The notes under the pieces are model-generated. The model made no database searches. It worked only from the letters and a program-made list of their open reading frames with translations, and had not been told where the DNA came from. Positions 43,536 through 53,602 of a stretch of DNA of 64,000 nt are shown one piece after another. Every line of letters begins with the position of its first letter. Positions within the stretch are counted from its first letter, which is position 1. The stretch is from Psychrosphaera algicola (GTDB taxonomy: Bacteria; Pseudomonadota; Gammaproteobacteria; Enterobacterales; Alteromonadaceae), in contig NZ_JAQOMS010000002.1 of NCBI RefSeq assembly GCF_028401425.1, positions 4,030,001-4,094,000 of the forward strand, read 5' to 3'. A program made the position numbers and the translations under genes.

Positions 43536-44617
43536 ATGGCAAAAGAACACATACCCAACATTCCAGCAGGGGTAGTTTTTGGCAAAAACGTATCGCAATT
43601 ATTTGCCGACGCAAAACAAAACCGATACGCCATCCCAGCCGTCAATGTGACCGGAACCAATTCGATAAATGCGACGTTAGAAACGGCAGCTAACGTAAGT
43701 TCGCCGGTAATCGTGCAACTCTCGCACGGCGGGGCGAGTTTTTTTGTGGCAAAGGGATTGGATTAGAAGGGCATCAACCTTCAATCATAGGTGCAATCGC
43801 CGCCGCCCATTATGTTCAGCAAGTTGCCCCGTTATATGGTGTACCTGTCATTTTGCATACCGACCATGCAGCTCGCAATTTATTGCCCTGGATAGATGGA
43901 TTACTCGATGCAGGTGAACGACATTTTGAACAAACCGGCAAGCCGCTGTTTAGCTCACACATGATCGATTTATCTGAAGAATCACTCGAAGACAATATCG
44001 ACACTTGCCAACGATATTTAAAACGCATGAGCGCAATCGGTATGACGCTAGAAATTGAACTCGGTTGTACCGGCGGTGAGGAAGACGGCGTTGATAACTC
44101 ATCGTTAGATGTTTCTGATTTATACACGCAACCGCAAGATGTGGCCTACGCCTATAAAAAACTCAGTGCAATATCGGACAACTTTATTATTGCCGCGTCA
44201 TTTGGCAATGTGCATGGAGTTTATAAACCCGGTAACGTTAAGCTCACGCCTAAAATTCTTCGCGACTCACAATCCTTTGTAGAACATGAATACAACTTAG
44301 CACACAACCCGCTCAATTTTGTATTCCATGGTGGCTCAGGATCTGAGCCGGAGTTAATTGCTGAGTCGATTGAGTATGGCGTAGTGAAAATGAATATTGA
44401 TACAGATACTCAATGGGCGGCTTGGATGGGTATTCTCAATTATTATCAGCAATATGAAGAATATTTACAAAGCCAAATTGGCAACCCTGATGGGGATGAT
44501 AAACCGAATAAAAAATACTACGATCCTAGGCAATGGTTACGCCGCGTTGAGCAAAGTATGACAACTCGACTTGAGCAAAGCTTTGTTGACCTTAATTGTC
44601 TCAATAGGTGGCAATAA
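43536..44617 (+). CDS. fba: Class II fructose-bisphosphate aldolase, FbaA type (one frameshift)
   Basis: Zinc aldolase joining glyceraldehyde 3-phosphate and dihydroxyacetone phosphate. About 360 residues, the FbaA length. Visible: AIPAVNVTGTNSINATLE, ILHTDHAARNLLPWIDGLL with the zinc His, GCTGGEEDGVDN, SFGNVHGVYKPG and VFHGGSGSEPELI. The frame breaks near 43757. RBS AGGAGGTG (43523-43530) is perfect. Its place between eda and fbp in a uronate operon points to gluconeogenesis from pectin rather than glycolysis; a separate housekeeping copy elsewhere is possible but not visible. Confidence 0.92.
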
Positions 44618-44619
44618 AC

Positions 44620-45596
44620 ATGGAAAGACTGATCCCTACATTAAAAAAGACGGAGTTGAACTCGACCTTATTTTACTTATCCGCACGATATTAGCGGCAA
44701 CCAAAGAAATTGCATTTCGCGTGAGCCAAGGCGAATTATCTGGCGTATTAGGTTCGACCTTGGATGAAAATATTCAAGGTGAGGTACAGAAAAAGCTCGA
44801 TGTATTGGCAAACCAATTATTAAAGGACATGTTAAGCGACGATGATTCAGTGCGGTCAATTGCGTCGGAAGAAGAAGAATTTGTAGTGCCTGTTCATTCG
44901 ACCGCTCCTTATATTGTCGCCTTTGACCCATTAGATGGGTCGTCAAATATCGATATAAATGGTCAAATAGGCACCATATTTACCATCTATAGGGCGAGGG
45001 ATGATGTTGCGGCAAACAGTCCAGAGCAATTTGCGCAATTAGGCACTGAACAGGTTTGTGCGGGCTATGTTTTGTATGGCCCTTCAACCTATCTGATGAT
45101 GACAACGGGAGGCCCGACAAGAGGTTATACGCTGGATCTAACCCATGGTGGATACTTACTTACGGTGCCAGAAGTGACGTTGTCGCAAGATAGCATGGAG
45201 TTTTCCGCAAACATGGCTAACTACCGTTATTGGCAGGAAGGTGTGCAACACTACTTTGACCAAGTTTTGTATTCGTCAGAAGACTATAAAGACGTGACTA
45301 TGAGGTACAACGGCGCCATGGTCGGAGACATTAACCGAATTTTGATAAAAGGTGGTGTTTTTCATTATCCAAGCGATGCCCGTGCTGGCAATGAGAACGG
45401 AAAGATCCGTTTATTATATGAAGCAAACCCGCTTGCAATGTTAATTGAAAAAGCTGGCGGTAAAGCAACGGCCCACGGTAAACGGATAATGGCATTACCA
45501 CCGACAAGCTTGCATCAGCGAGTCCCTGTCGTGATGGGGTCAAATAACCTTGTTGATGAATTTGATAAAGCCATTTTTAGTAATTCAAATGTTTAA
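44620..45596 (+). CDS. fbp: Class I fructose-1,6-bisphosphatase (one frameshift)
   Basis: Irreversible gluconeogenic step to fructose 6-phosphate. About 325 residues. The N-terminus reads MERLIPTLKK, then after a break in an A run near 44650 continues GVELDLILLIRTILAATKEIAF. Visible: EEEEFVVP, VAFDPLDGSSNID (metal-binding site), GYVLYGPSTYLM, YNGAMVGDINRIL and LYEANPLAMLIEKAGG. Starts two bases after the fba stop. Last gene of the plus-strand unit. Confidence 0.93.
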
Positions 45597-45599
45597 CTG

Positions 45600-45645
45600 A
45601 GCAAAAAAAGGAGAGGAATTACCTAAGTAATTTTCTCTCCTTAAA
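45600..45645. terminator. Bidirectional terminator between fbp and the RpiB/LacAB gene
   Basis: AAGGAGAG (45608-45615) pairs with CTCTCCTT (45635-45642), with an inner AATTAC/GTAATT stem. On the minus strand a run of Ts follows, so it best serves the minus-strand gene; it can also stop the fbp transcript. Confidence 0.8.
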
Positions 45646-45757
45646 GGATTAGCCATTGAGTTATGTCATAACAAATGCAGACTTGAAGGTCGGCAATACC
45701 ACAACAAAAACACCAACAACATCATCAGGGTATCGTTACATGTAAACTTGCTGGTAG

Positions 45758-46390
45758 TTACAGTCTCGCTTGAACAAATTGCGCTATTTGCTCATCTTTA
45801 CAGTTTTCAAAGAAACACGCTTGGAAACGAGGTCCGCCAATCGCTTGTTTAATTAGCTCAGGGTCAATGGCTTCTAGTGCATCAAGGTAATCTTTTGCAA
45901 CGGCAGATTTAAGCTGAGACAAAATTCCAGCATTGGCCACTTGAGACTCTTTCCGCTCAGCAGGGTAACCTTGACCTTTTTCGCCAGAAAACGCTTTTTC
46001 AAAAATGTATTTAATATTAAGTTCAGCACCCCATCCAAATCCTTTAGCAAAAGGCAGGGCAAGGGCATTGCCGTTATTAATTTGGGCAAAAAGATACGCA
46101 TCTGAAGGGTCAATGCAATATCCACACGCCACACCTGTAAATGCGTTTGTTGCCATTAGGGCACCTTGACCTGTACCACAACCGGTCACGACAAAGTCTA
46201 CGGCTTTACTGTTTAACAATAAGCTGGCAATGATACCAAGGTGAATGTAAGTCAATCTGTGGTCGTTATCGCCGTCCATACCAACGTTAAATACTTGATG
46301 GTTTTGTAGTTGTGCGACTTCTTCAAGTTGCGTTAGTACTATAGGGTTCTTTGCCGCTTGGCTAAATTCATTCATTAAAGCGATTTTCAT
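45758..46390 (-). CDS. RpiB/LacA/LacB-family sugar isomerase, candidate deoxyuronate isomerase
   Basis: 210 residues from MKIALMNEFSQAAKNP, which I prefer to the longer frame because it fits the family start. Visible: VVTGCGTGQGALMATN, the phosphate/substrate loop of the RpiB fold, CGYCIDPSDAYLFAQINNGNALAL, and GPRFQACFFENC at the end. Streptococcal DhuI, a 4-deoxy-5-hexosulose-uronate isomerase, is an RpiB/LacAB-like protein of this length, so this may be a second isomerase beside KduI; ribose-5-phosphate isomerase is less likely. Intact. A perfect operator lies 61 bases upstream. Confidence 0.75.
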   Translation of the reverse strand: MKIALMNEFSQAAKNPIVLTQLEEVAQLQNHQVFNVGMDGDNDHRLTYIHLGIIASLLLNSKAVDFVVTGCGTGQGALMATNAFTGVACGYCIDPSDAYLFAQINNGNALALPFAKGFGWGAELNIKYIFEKAFSGEKGQGYPAERKESQVANAGILSQLKSAVAKDYLDALEAIDPELIKQAIGGPRFQACFFENCKDEQIAQFVQARL

Positions 46391-46450
46391 AGAGGGCTCC
46401 AATCTGATAATTAAAATTATGGCCGGATTTTAACGTAAACTTAACTCAAT

Positions 46451-46464
46451 TGCCACCGGTGGCA
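46451..46464. promoter_or_regulatory. LacI-family operator (site 6)
   Basis: Perfect TGCCACCGGTGGCA (TTGCCACCGGTGGCATTAA context) 61 bases before the RpiB/LacAB-type gene, extending the regulon to that gene. Confidence 0.88.
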
Positions 46465-46539
46465 TTAAGTTTTTTTGATCAAATTAAGCGCAGTTTATAG
46501 ACATAATTTTCAGCAATTAATGTTTAGTTATCTTTAGCG

Positions 46540-46562
46540 AAAAACCGGCATTGAATGCCGAT
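46540..46562 (-). terminator. Intrinsic terminator of moeA
   Basis: On the minus strand, CGGCAT / ATGCCG with a 3-base loop is followed by GTTTTT. It lies 60 bases beyond the moeA stop. Confidence 0.8.
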
Positions 46563-46620
46563 TTAAGCCAGTGATTTGACTTAGTGCTTAGTTGGTAATG
46601 TCGCTAAACTTATTTTTTAG

Positions 46621-47876
46621 CTAGGCGAGTAGGGAATTAAACATCCTGATCTTCACCTGTGCACCAGCTTCGATTCGGCCGTCATTTTGAGTTAGCAAAA
46701 TGTAGCAATTAGCATTACACATAGACGATAAAATACCGGAACCCTGTGAATTTAGCGCCGTGACTTCTAGTTGACCTTGTTGATTAACTGACGCGACTCC
46801 GCGTTGGAAGTCAGCTCGGCTAGGGCGTTTTTTAGCGCCGTAAGTGTGGTTGCGGTGAGCTCCATATTAGGGGTTGGCAAGGCCCCCATCATTTTGATAA
46901 TGGTCGGCGCAACTAGGATATCAAAGGTGACGGTGGCGGAAACGGGGTTGCCCGGTAAGCCAAAAAATACGCTGTTTGGTAACAGGCCAAAGGCAAATGG
47001 TTTACCTGGTTTCATTGCGACTTTCCAAAAGTTGATGTCGCCAATTTCAGATAAAACATCTTTGGTAAAATCCGCGTCGCCAACGGATACGCCACCCGAG
47101 CTAATAATAGCGTCGGCGTCCTGATCGGCCTTGATAAAGGCATTTTTAATCGCCTCAACATTGTCAGGAATAACACCAAGGTCAATAACGTCGACATTTA
47201 AACGTTTGAGCATGGCTTTTATGGTTTGTCTATTTGAGTCGTATATATCGCCGACATTCAACGTTTCGCCAAGTAATTTGAGTTCATCACCAGTGGAAAA
47301 TACCGCAACGGTTAACGGTTGAAAAACAGTCACGTTGGCAATTCCGAGTGAGGCCATCATACCAATGTCGACACTGCGAATTTTATGGCGGGCAGAAAAT
47401 AGCGTTTCGCCGGTTTTAATGTCTTCGCCACAAAAGCGAATGTTGCCGTGTAAAACAGGTACTTTTGAAAGCGTTATAACATCATCTTGGCGAACGACAT
47501 TTTCCTGCATAACGACTGCATTACACTCAGTAGGTACCGGCGCGCCCGTCATTATTCGGATGCATTCGCCTTTATTTATCCGCCCGGTATAAGGTTTTCC
47601 CGCCATTGCTGCACCCACAACTACTAAGTTTATGTTGCTGGAATGTTTTGGTTTGTCAGAGCTTAAGTCAACTAAGTTTACCGCATATCCATCCATTGCG
47701 GAGTTGTTTACCGGAGGGACATTAACGGTGGCAACAACATCTTCACTTAATATTCTGCCGTCGCTGTCATCAATATTGATTTTAATAGTTGAGGTTACCG
47801 ACTGAACTGCGGATTGTAATTTAGCTAAGGCATCATTAACGGGGAGCAAACTTGGCGCGCTGCAACTGTCTAACAT
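46621..47876 (-). CDS. moeA: Molybdopterin molybdenumtransferase MoeA (one frameshift)
   Basis: Inserts molybdenum into adenylated molybdopterin. About 418 residues. Motifs: NNSAMDGYAVNL, RIMTGAPVPTECN, VAVFSTGDELKL, AIISSGGVSVGDADFTKDVL and FFGLPGNPVSATVTFDIL. The frame breaks near 46805 and the C-terminal domain continues with RGVASVNQQGQLEVTALNSQ and ends KIRMFNSLLA. I start at MLDSCSAPSLLPVNDAL. It stands alone, without moaB or other cofactor genes, and is not obviously connected to the pectin locus. Confidence 0.93.
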
Positions 47877-48267
47877 TGGATTTCCATTTTGGGCAAAGGT
47901 CGAATATGGCAGAGCCAAATATTTGAACTTGGCTCACAATTTAACGTATTGTCTGGCTTTATGTGCAAATGCGCAAATGGATTTTGTTTCTAGCGAATGC
48001 CAATCCAGTTAACAGCCAAATTTTTTGACGTTTATTAGGCTCAAGATAAATTGTTTTCTTTGCCTGAAATGCATTTTTGTGGAATAGGTTTAGGCTTTTA
48101 AGAAAACCAATTAAAAAAGCCATTTAATAAACAACTGCTTGAATAAAAAGGGCTGTCCTAAAAAAGGCTGCTTGAAAAAGAGGGGAACAAAAAATAAGGC
48201 TTCGAACAACAAAACACGATGCCATAAGTTAAATCGGACTTTACAAGGTAAAGTCCGTTTAATCATT
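47877..48267. other. Intergenic region, terminator only
   Basis: No gene seen. It is rich in A/T runs and short GGCTG repeats and holds the hairpin at 48235-48257. Confidence 0.5.
48235..48258. terminator. Terminator of the astD-DUF1338 unit
   Basis: Perfect 10-bp stem CGGACTTTAC (48235-48244) / GTAAAGTCCG (48248-48257) with a 3-base loop; short T-tracts on both sides. It lies 10 bases past the DUF1338 stop. Confidence 0.8.
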
Positions 48268-49071
48268 CTAGCGTGCGTTTGTACTTTCAAATATTTTGTC
48301 AGCAGAAGCTGCAACAAAACCGGTATAAAGTTTACCGTTTGGCATTTCATATCGCAGTGCAAATTCGTAGAAACAACTCGGAATGGTTTTGTTACCGTCG
48401 GTAAATTCAACAGTAGCGTCATCCGCAAGCGTGGCTGATTGTTCCAATAACACCTCAGCAGAACCTTTTATTTCACCACCCGTTGTATTCAGTGGGAAAC
48501 CAGCGGCCTTCAATTTGTCGTTGACCGATTCAAGAGTATCGAAGTCCTTTAGGGTATTTACGTTCACCGTAAAGTGATTTGCACGGTAACCCCAAGCAGC
48601 GGTCCAAGCAGCATATTCACTTTCTTCTAACAGCATATCGTAAGTTGTAGAATCTAGCTCCCAATGGCGGCCCGAATATAAGAAGTTATCGGCGGTGACA
48701 GCTGACGCATCAATGTTATCTACAAGCGTTTTTATCACTTGTTGCAAAGGCGTTGAGAACTTTTCTACGAGCAGTTCAGAGATGAATACTTTTGGTTGGT
48801 TTGGATCTGAGTGTTCAAAGTGCTTAGCGTATAAACATTTTGCGTCGAAATGGTATTCACCGCATTCTTTATAGCCTACAGCTTCAAAGTGTGCCGCGAG
48901 TTTATCTAAACCAACTTTAGGTAGGTTAAACGTACGTAACGCAATATGGTCATTAACAATGTCGTCTTGCTGTGTTGAACCAAGTAATTGATGAATTTTA
49001 TTGGCTGAAGGTGTAACGGTTAGGTAGTTCTGCCACAAATTGTCAAAGAGTTCGTTCACGTTGTTATGCAT
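48268..49071 (-). CDS. DUF1338 protein, HglS-like dioxygenase family
   Basis: 267 residues, intact. The family includes 2-oxoadipate dioxygenase/decarboxylase (HglS), a non-haem iron enzyme. Visible: NDHIALRTFNLP with a candidate metal His near residue 42, FLYSGRHWE, WGYRANHFTVNV with a second His, and FYEFALRYEMPNGKLYTGF. It follows astD on the same strand, 43 bases downstream, so an accessory role in arginine, ornithine or lysine breakdown is suggested. The substrate cannot be read from sequence. Confidence 0.82.
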   Translation of the reverse strand: MHNNVNELFDNLWQNYLTVTPSANKIHQLLGSTQQDDIVNDHIALRTFNLPKVGLDKLAAHFEAVGYKECGEYHFDAKCLYAKHFEHSDPNQPKVFISELLVEKFSTPLQQVIKTLVDNIDASAVTADNFLYSGRHWELDSTTYDMLLEESEYAAWTAAWGYRANHFTVNVNTLKDFDTLESVNDKLKAAGFPLNTTGGEIKGSAEVLLEQSATLADDATVEFTDGNKTIPSCFYEFALRYEMPNGKLYTGFVAASADKIFESTNAR

Positions 49072-49114
49072 GTGTGTGTCCTTAAATCCGGAAATATTAA
49101 TTAGCTAAATTAGG

Positions 49115-50600
49115 TTAAATAGATAAGCCTGACGACAAGGTTGCCGGTAAACTCACTTCTGTTGCTTCTACCGATGCGACTGGGTAGGCACAGTAGTCAG
49201 CAGCGTAGTAAGCACTCGCTCTGTGGTTGCCACTGGCACCTATACCACCAAATGGCGCTGCACTTGACGCACCTGTGGTCGGTTTATTCCAATTTACAAT
49301 ACCAGCTCGAATGTGTTTGAAAAACAGATCGTAATCATCTTGCGAATCACCAATAAAACCGGCTGACAATCCAAACGACGTATTATTCGCTTCATTAATG
49401 GCTTGGTCAAATTGAGTATAACGATAGACTTTTAAAAGTGGTCCAAAGTGTTCTACATCTGGCAGTGGATTGGCATGTGTAACGTCGATGATCCCCGGGG
49501 TTACAAAGCCGGTATCCGTATTTGTGTGCTGCAATTCAACTAATACTTTACCACCAAGTTCAACAATTTTCTGCTGGGCAATTGCCATCCCTGCAGCGGC
49601 TTGTTTTGAAATCATTGAACCAAAAAAGGTTGATGTTCGGCGAATGGGTCGTCAATTTTGATGTTATTTGTAGCGTCAATTAGCTTGGCTAAAATCGCAT
49701 CGCCATTGGCACTTTTTTCAACAAACAATCTGCGAGCACAGGTACAGCGCTGTCCCGTCGTAACAAATGCCGATTGAATAATGTCATGAACGGCAGCGTC
49801 GATGTTTTTCACATCTTTAACGATAAGCGGGTTATTGCCACCCATTTCCAATGCCAAAATTTTACCTAGGTTGCCCGCAAACTGCTCGTGTAACAAATGT
49901 CCAGTGGCTGAGCTGCCGGTAAAAAACAAGCCGTCGATACCGATATGAGACGCCAAAGCCTTTCCGGTTTCGACCTTGCCCTGCACAAGATTTAGTACAC
50001 CTGCAGGTAGCCCCGCTTGTTGCCACAGGCGAACGGTTTCTTCGGCAACTAACGGTGTTAAGTCCGATGGCTTAAATACTACGGTATTGCCGGCAATAAG
50101 CGCTGGCACAATATGTCCATTTGGTAGGTGGCTCAGAAATTATAAGGACCAAAAATCGCTACGACACCATGTGGTTTGTGACGTAATTTTGCGGTTGCCC
50201 CCGGAATGTCATTGGTCACTGAACCCGTACGTTCATTGTAGGCCTTGACCGAAATGGCAATTTTACCCACCATTGCACCGATTTCAGTTTTACTTTCCCA
50301 CAGTGCTTTACCCGTTTCCTGAGCAATAATTGCAGCGAGGTGATCGGTATTCTCTTTTAACAATTCAGCGAAGCGGGTAATGATAGAAATACGTGCGTCG
50401 AAGGTCATATCTGACCAATCTAAAAATGCATGGCGTGCCGACTTAACAGCGACATCAATTAAGTCTGCACATGCTGAAGCACCTTGCCATATGCGAATAT
50501 CATTGGCGGGGTTAATCGAATTGAAAATAGGGCCGGTGCCCGCTTGCCACTCACCATTAATGTATTGAATTGCTTCTGTCATTGTATTTCCTAACTTCAT
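49115..50600 (-). CDS. astD: Succinylglutamate-semialdehyde dehydrogenase AstD (two frameshifts)
   Basis: Oxidises N-succinylglutamate 5-semialdehyde in the arginine succinyltransferase route. About 490 residues. Start MTEAIQYINGEWQAGTGP (50588) fits the family better than the extended frame. Visible: VVAIFGPYNF, ALIAGNTVVFKPSDLTP, LALEMGGNNPLIV with the catalytic-site Glu, GQRCTCARRLFV with the catalytic Cys, and NWNKPTTGASSAAPFGGIGASGNHR. Breaks lie near 50120 and 49625, both one T short in a T run. Second-last gene of the ast unit. Confidence 0.94.
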
Positions 50601-50614
50601 TGTGATGGGGTTAT

Positions 50615-51663
50615 TTACAGCACCAAAATACGTAAAGAGTCACCTTGTTGCACGGCCAACGCGTCAGCCATCGTTTGTGAAATCAATACCAGTGTATGGT
50701 CAGCTTCGGTATGTAAAATTATTTGCTGGGTAAACGTGGCTCTAAATTGCTCAACATGAAGGTTACTAAGTCCGTAAGTTTTTGCATTTGGATCAATATT
50801 GGTTGGGAGTTGATCGTCTGCACAAATAGTGACGGTGGCCAAAAAGCTGTTTTTTACCGATTTAATCTGCGGTAATTTAGCTTCAACGGTGGGGCCTGCG
50901 TCAAACAAGTCCACGTAGCCTCTAGGTTCAAACCCTTCTTTTGTTAACAAACCTAAAGCGGGTTTGGTTTTGTCATGAACTCGACCAATAACTGCCTGCG
51001 CTTCAGGGCTTAACATACTTGAGTAGATTGGGTGTTTGGGCATCAGCTCAGAAATAAATCCCTTGTTTCCTAAGCCAATTAAATGATCAGCCATAGAAAA
51101 ATCGATACCAAAAAAGTGTTCTTGTAACCATTGCCAAAACGGTGAATTACCCTGTTCGTCAGACACGCCACGCATCTCAGCAATAATAGTGTTAGAAAAA
51201 CGCTCAGTGTGATCCGCCATAAACATAAACCGCACTTTTGATAATAATCGTCCGGCACGGGTTTTACGGTAAGCTTGCTCTAAAAACAGTGTGCATATTT
51301 CAGTTGCACCGGTGTAATCGTTACATACGGCTAACGTATCTAAGCTTTTATAGATACCAAGTTGTTTAGAGTGGTGAACAATTTTACTCTGACGGTAGTG
51401 GTACAGGGGCACACTTAAGCCAACAGAGGCTTCGATGCCCGTTGTTCCAACAATTTTTCCAGTCTCGGTATCTTCGAGAACAAACAAATAACTTTCTTCT
51501 GCACGTTGGGTAAAAGGGGCGTTAATGCTATTTACCGCCCGTTCTATTTTTTCCATCAGACGCGCATCGTCAACTGGTAATGAGGTAAACCCATAACCTG
51601 AATTGATGGCAATTTGCTTCAGGCCATCAAAGTCAGTTTTTGAATTGGTCGAACAATTAACAT
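50615..51663 (-). CDS. astA: Arginine N-succinyltransferase AstA (one frameshift)
   Basis: Transfers succinyl from succinyl-CoA to arginine. About 348 residues. The N-terminus MLIVRP is followed, after a break near 51640 in an A run, by NSKTDFDGLKQIAINSGYGFTSLP. Then TGKIVGTTGIEASVGLSVPLYHYR, LFLEQAYRKTRAGRLLSKVRFMF, EMRGVSDEQGNSPFWQWLQEHFF and VDLFDAGPTVEA follow, all typical. It lies between argD/astC and astD in the same direction. Confidence 0.94.
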
Positions 51664-51692
51664 ATGAGTTACCTATTTTCGCGATATACGTA

Positions 51693-52900
51693 TTAGCTAT
51701 TTACTATGTTTGCAACAGCTTGCTCAAATCGTTCTAGTCCTAATTGAATATCTTCAAGTTCGATGACTAACGACGGCGTAAAACGGATCACATTTGGTCC
51801 TGCAATTAAGCACATCATTCCGTTGTCAGCGGCCGCCATCAAAAACTCTTTTGCTCGGCCTTGGTATTTTTCGTTCAGTGCCGCGCCAAGCAATAACCCT
51901 TTGCCACGAATTTCGCTAAAAATATCAAATTTGGCATTTATCGCGTTTAGGCCTTCACGAATAACGTGTTCTCGTTGTGAAACACCATCTAATACGGCTT
52001 TTGTGTTAACAGTATCAAGTGCTGCTTCAGCTACTGCACAGGCTAGGGCATTACCACCGTAGGTTGAACCATGTGTGCCAATTTTGAGGTGTTTTGCAAT
52101 CTCAGTGGTGGTCAACATCGCAGCGATTGGGAATCCACCACCTAATGCTTTTGCCGTTGTCAAAATATCAGGTGTCACACCTAAATCTTGATACGCATAT
52201 AAGTGACCTGTGCGGCCTACACCGGTTTGCACTTCATCAAAGATCATTAACGCATTGTGTTTGTCACACAGTGCACGAACACCTTTAATAAATTCTTGTG
52301 TTGGTGAAATGACACCACCTTCACCTTGCAATGGTTCTAACATTACAGCACATGTCTTGTCTGAAATTAGTGCTTCTAGAGAAGCTAAATTGTTGTACTC
52401 AGCGTGTGAAATACCACCTATGGTTTTGGCCCAAACCCGTCAGAATAAGCCGCTTGACCACCAACAGTAACAGTGAAAAATGTACGACCATGGAAGGCTT
52501 TATCAAACGCGATGATTTGATCTTTTTCTGCACCGTAGTTATCTAAGGCAAAACGACGTGCTAATTTTAATGCGGCCTCATTTGCTTCGGCGCCAGAATT
52601 GGCGAAATAGACTTTTTCGGCAAAAGTCGCTGCACATAGTTTTGAGGCTAAACGAAGAGCGGGTTCGTTAGTCATCACATTAGACAGATGCCAAATTTTT
52701 TCACTTTGTGTTTGCAGCGCATTTACCAAATTAGGATGACAATGACCTAAACAACTCACCGCGATACCACCGGCAAAATCGACATATTCTTTGCCATTTT
52801 GGTCCCATACACGAGAACCTTTGCCTGATACTGGAATTATGGCCGCTGGGGCATAATTTGGGACCATAACCTGGTCGAATAAATCTCTTGAAACCTTCAT
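51693..52900 (-). CDS. argD: Acetylornithine/succinylornithine aminotransferase (one frameshift)
   Basis: PLP enzyme used in arginine synthesis and in the succinyl route (AstC role). About 402 residues. Visible: YVDFAGGIAVSCLGHCHP, FANSGAEANEAALKLAR, AFHGRTFFTVTVGGQ, MIFDEVQTGVGRTG, LTTAKALGGGFPIAAM with the PLP Lys, and GTHGSTYGGNALACAVA. The frame breaks near 52430 where GPK(P)IGGISH has lost a C. First gene of the unit, divergent from an Lrp-type regulator. Symbol argD is preferred because one copy often serves both routes; astC is the alternative. Confidence 0.92.
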
Positions 52901-53053
52901 GTAATTCCCCTTGAACCAAGGCTGTATAGCCGTTGTTTGTTATTCAGTCTTATTGATATTTGTCTATTATGTGGATTAGTGATGTTAAAATGCAGCGTCA
53001 AATGGTTAAATGTGATCATTATTTTAGTCAAATTAACGGGTTTAGTTGTCAAA

Positions 53054-53482
53054 ATGCTAAGTGAACAAGAGAGAAAGCTATTATTACTGCTGCGTGAAAA
53101 CGCTAGAATGAGTGTGTCTGACTTGGCAAGGGCATTAAATTTGTCTCGCACAACTGTGCAAAATAGGATCACTAAGCTAGAAGAAACAGGGGTGATAAAA
53201 GGGTATTCCGTCGAATATGGTAGCGACTTTTTATCAGACCAAGTTATGGCCCACGTGCATATCAAAGTAAAACAACAATTGACTACTAAAACGTACATTG
53301 CTTTAAAGCAGTTTTCTATGGTTGCTGAGTTATACGCGATAAGCGGTGAATACGACTTAATCGCTGTCGTACAAGCAGAGTCGCTAAGTCAGTTAAATCA
53401 AACCTTGGACAATATTGGTAATCTCAGTGGCATTGAGCGCACTAACTCTTCCGTTATTTTAGAGACTAAATTTAAGCGTTAG
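53054..53482 (+). CDS. Lrp/AsnC-family transcriptional regulator
   Basis: 142 residues from MLSEQERKLLLLLRENARMS, intact. The HTH LARALNLSRTTVQNRITKLEE at about 20-42 is clear and the C-terminal RAM domain (MAHVHIKVKQQ, VAELYAISGEYDLIAVVQ) is complete. The long upstream frame extension is hydrophobic and out of character, so I start at 53054. It is divergent from argD/astA/astD and is a likely local regulator of that unit through the shared 150-base gap, with arginine or a product as the effector (inference). Confidence 0.9.
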   Translation: MLSEQERKLLLLLRENARMSVSDLARALNLSRTTVQNRITKLEETGVIKGYSVEYGSDFLSDQVMAHVHIKVKQQLTTKTYIALKQFSMVAELYAISGEYDLIAVVQAESLSQLNQTLDNIGNLSGIERTNSSVILETKFKR

Positions 53483-53602
53483 TGTGACCAGACTGTCATC
53501 GAATTAAAATGTGTTAAATCATTAATTTTTAACTAAGCTTATGTAAATTGGTAGTTTACGCCACGTAAATGTGGCTAATTCACTTTGAGTCGAGATGAGT
53601 TA

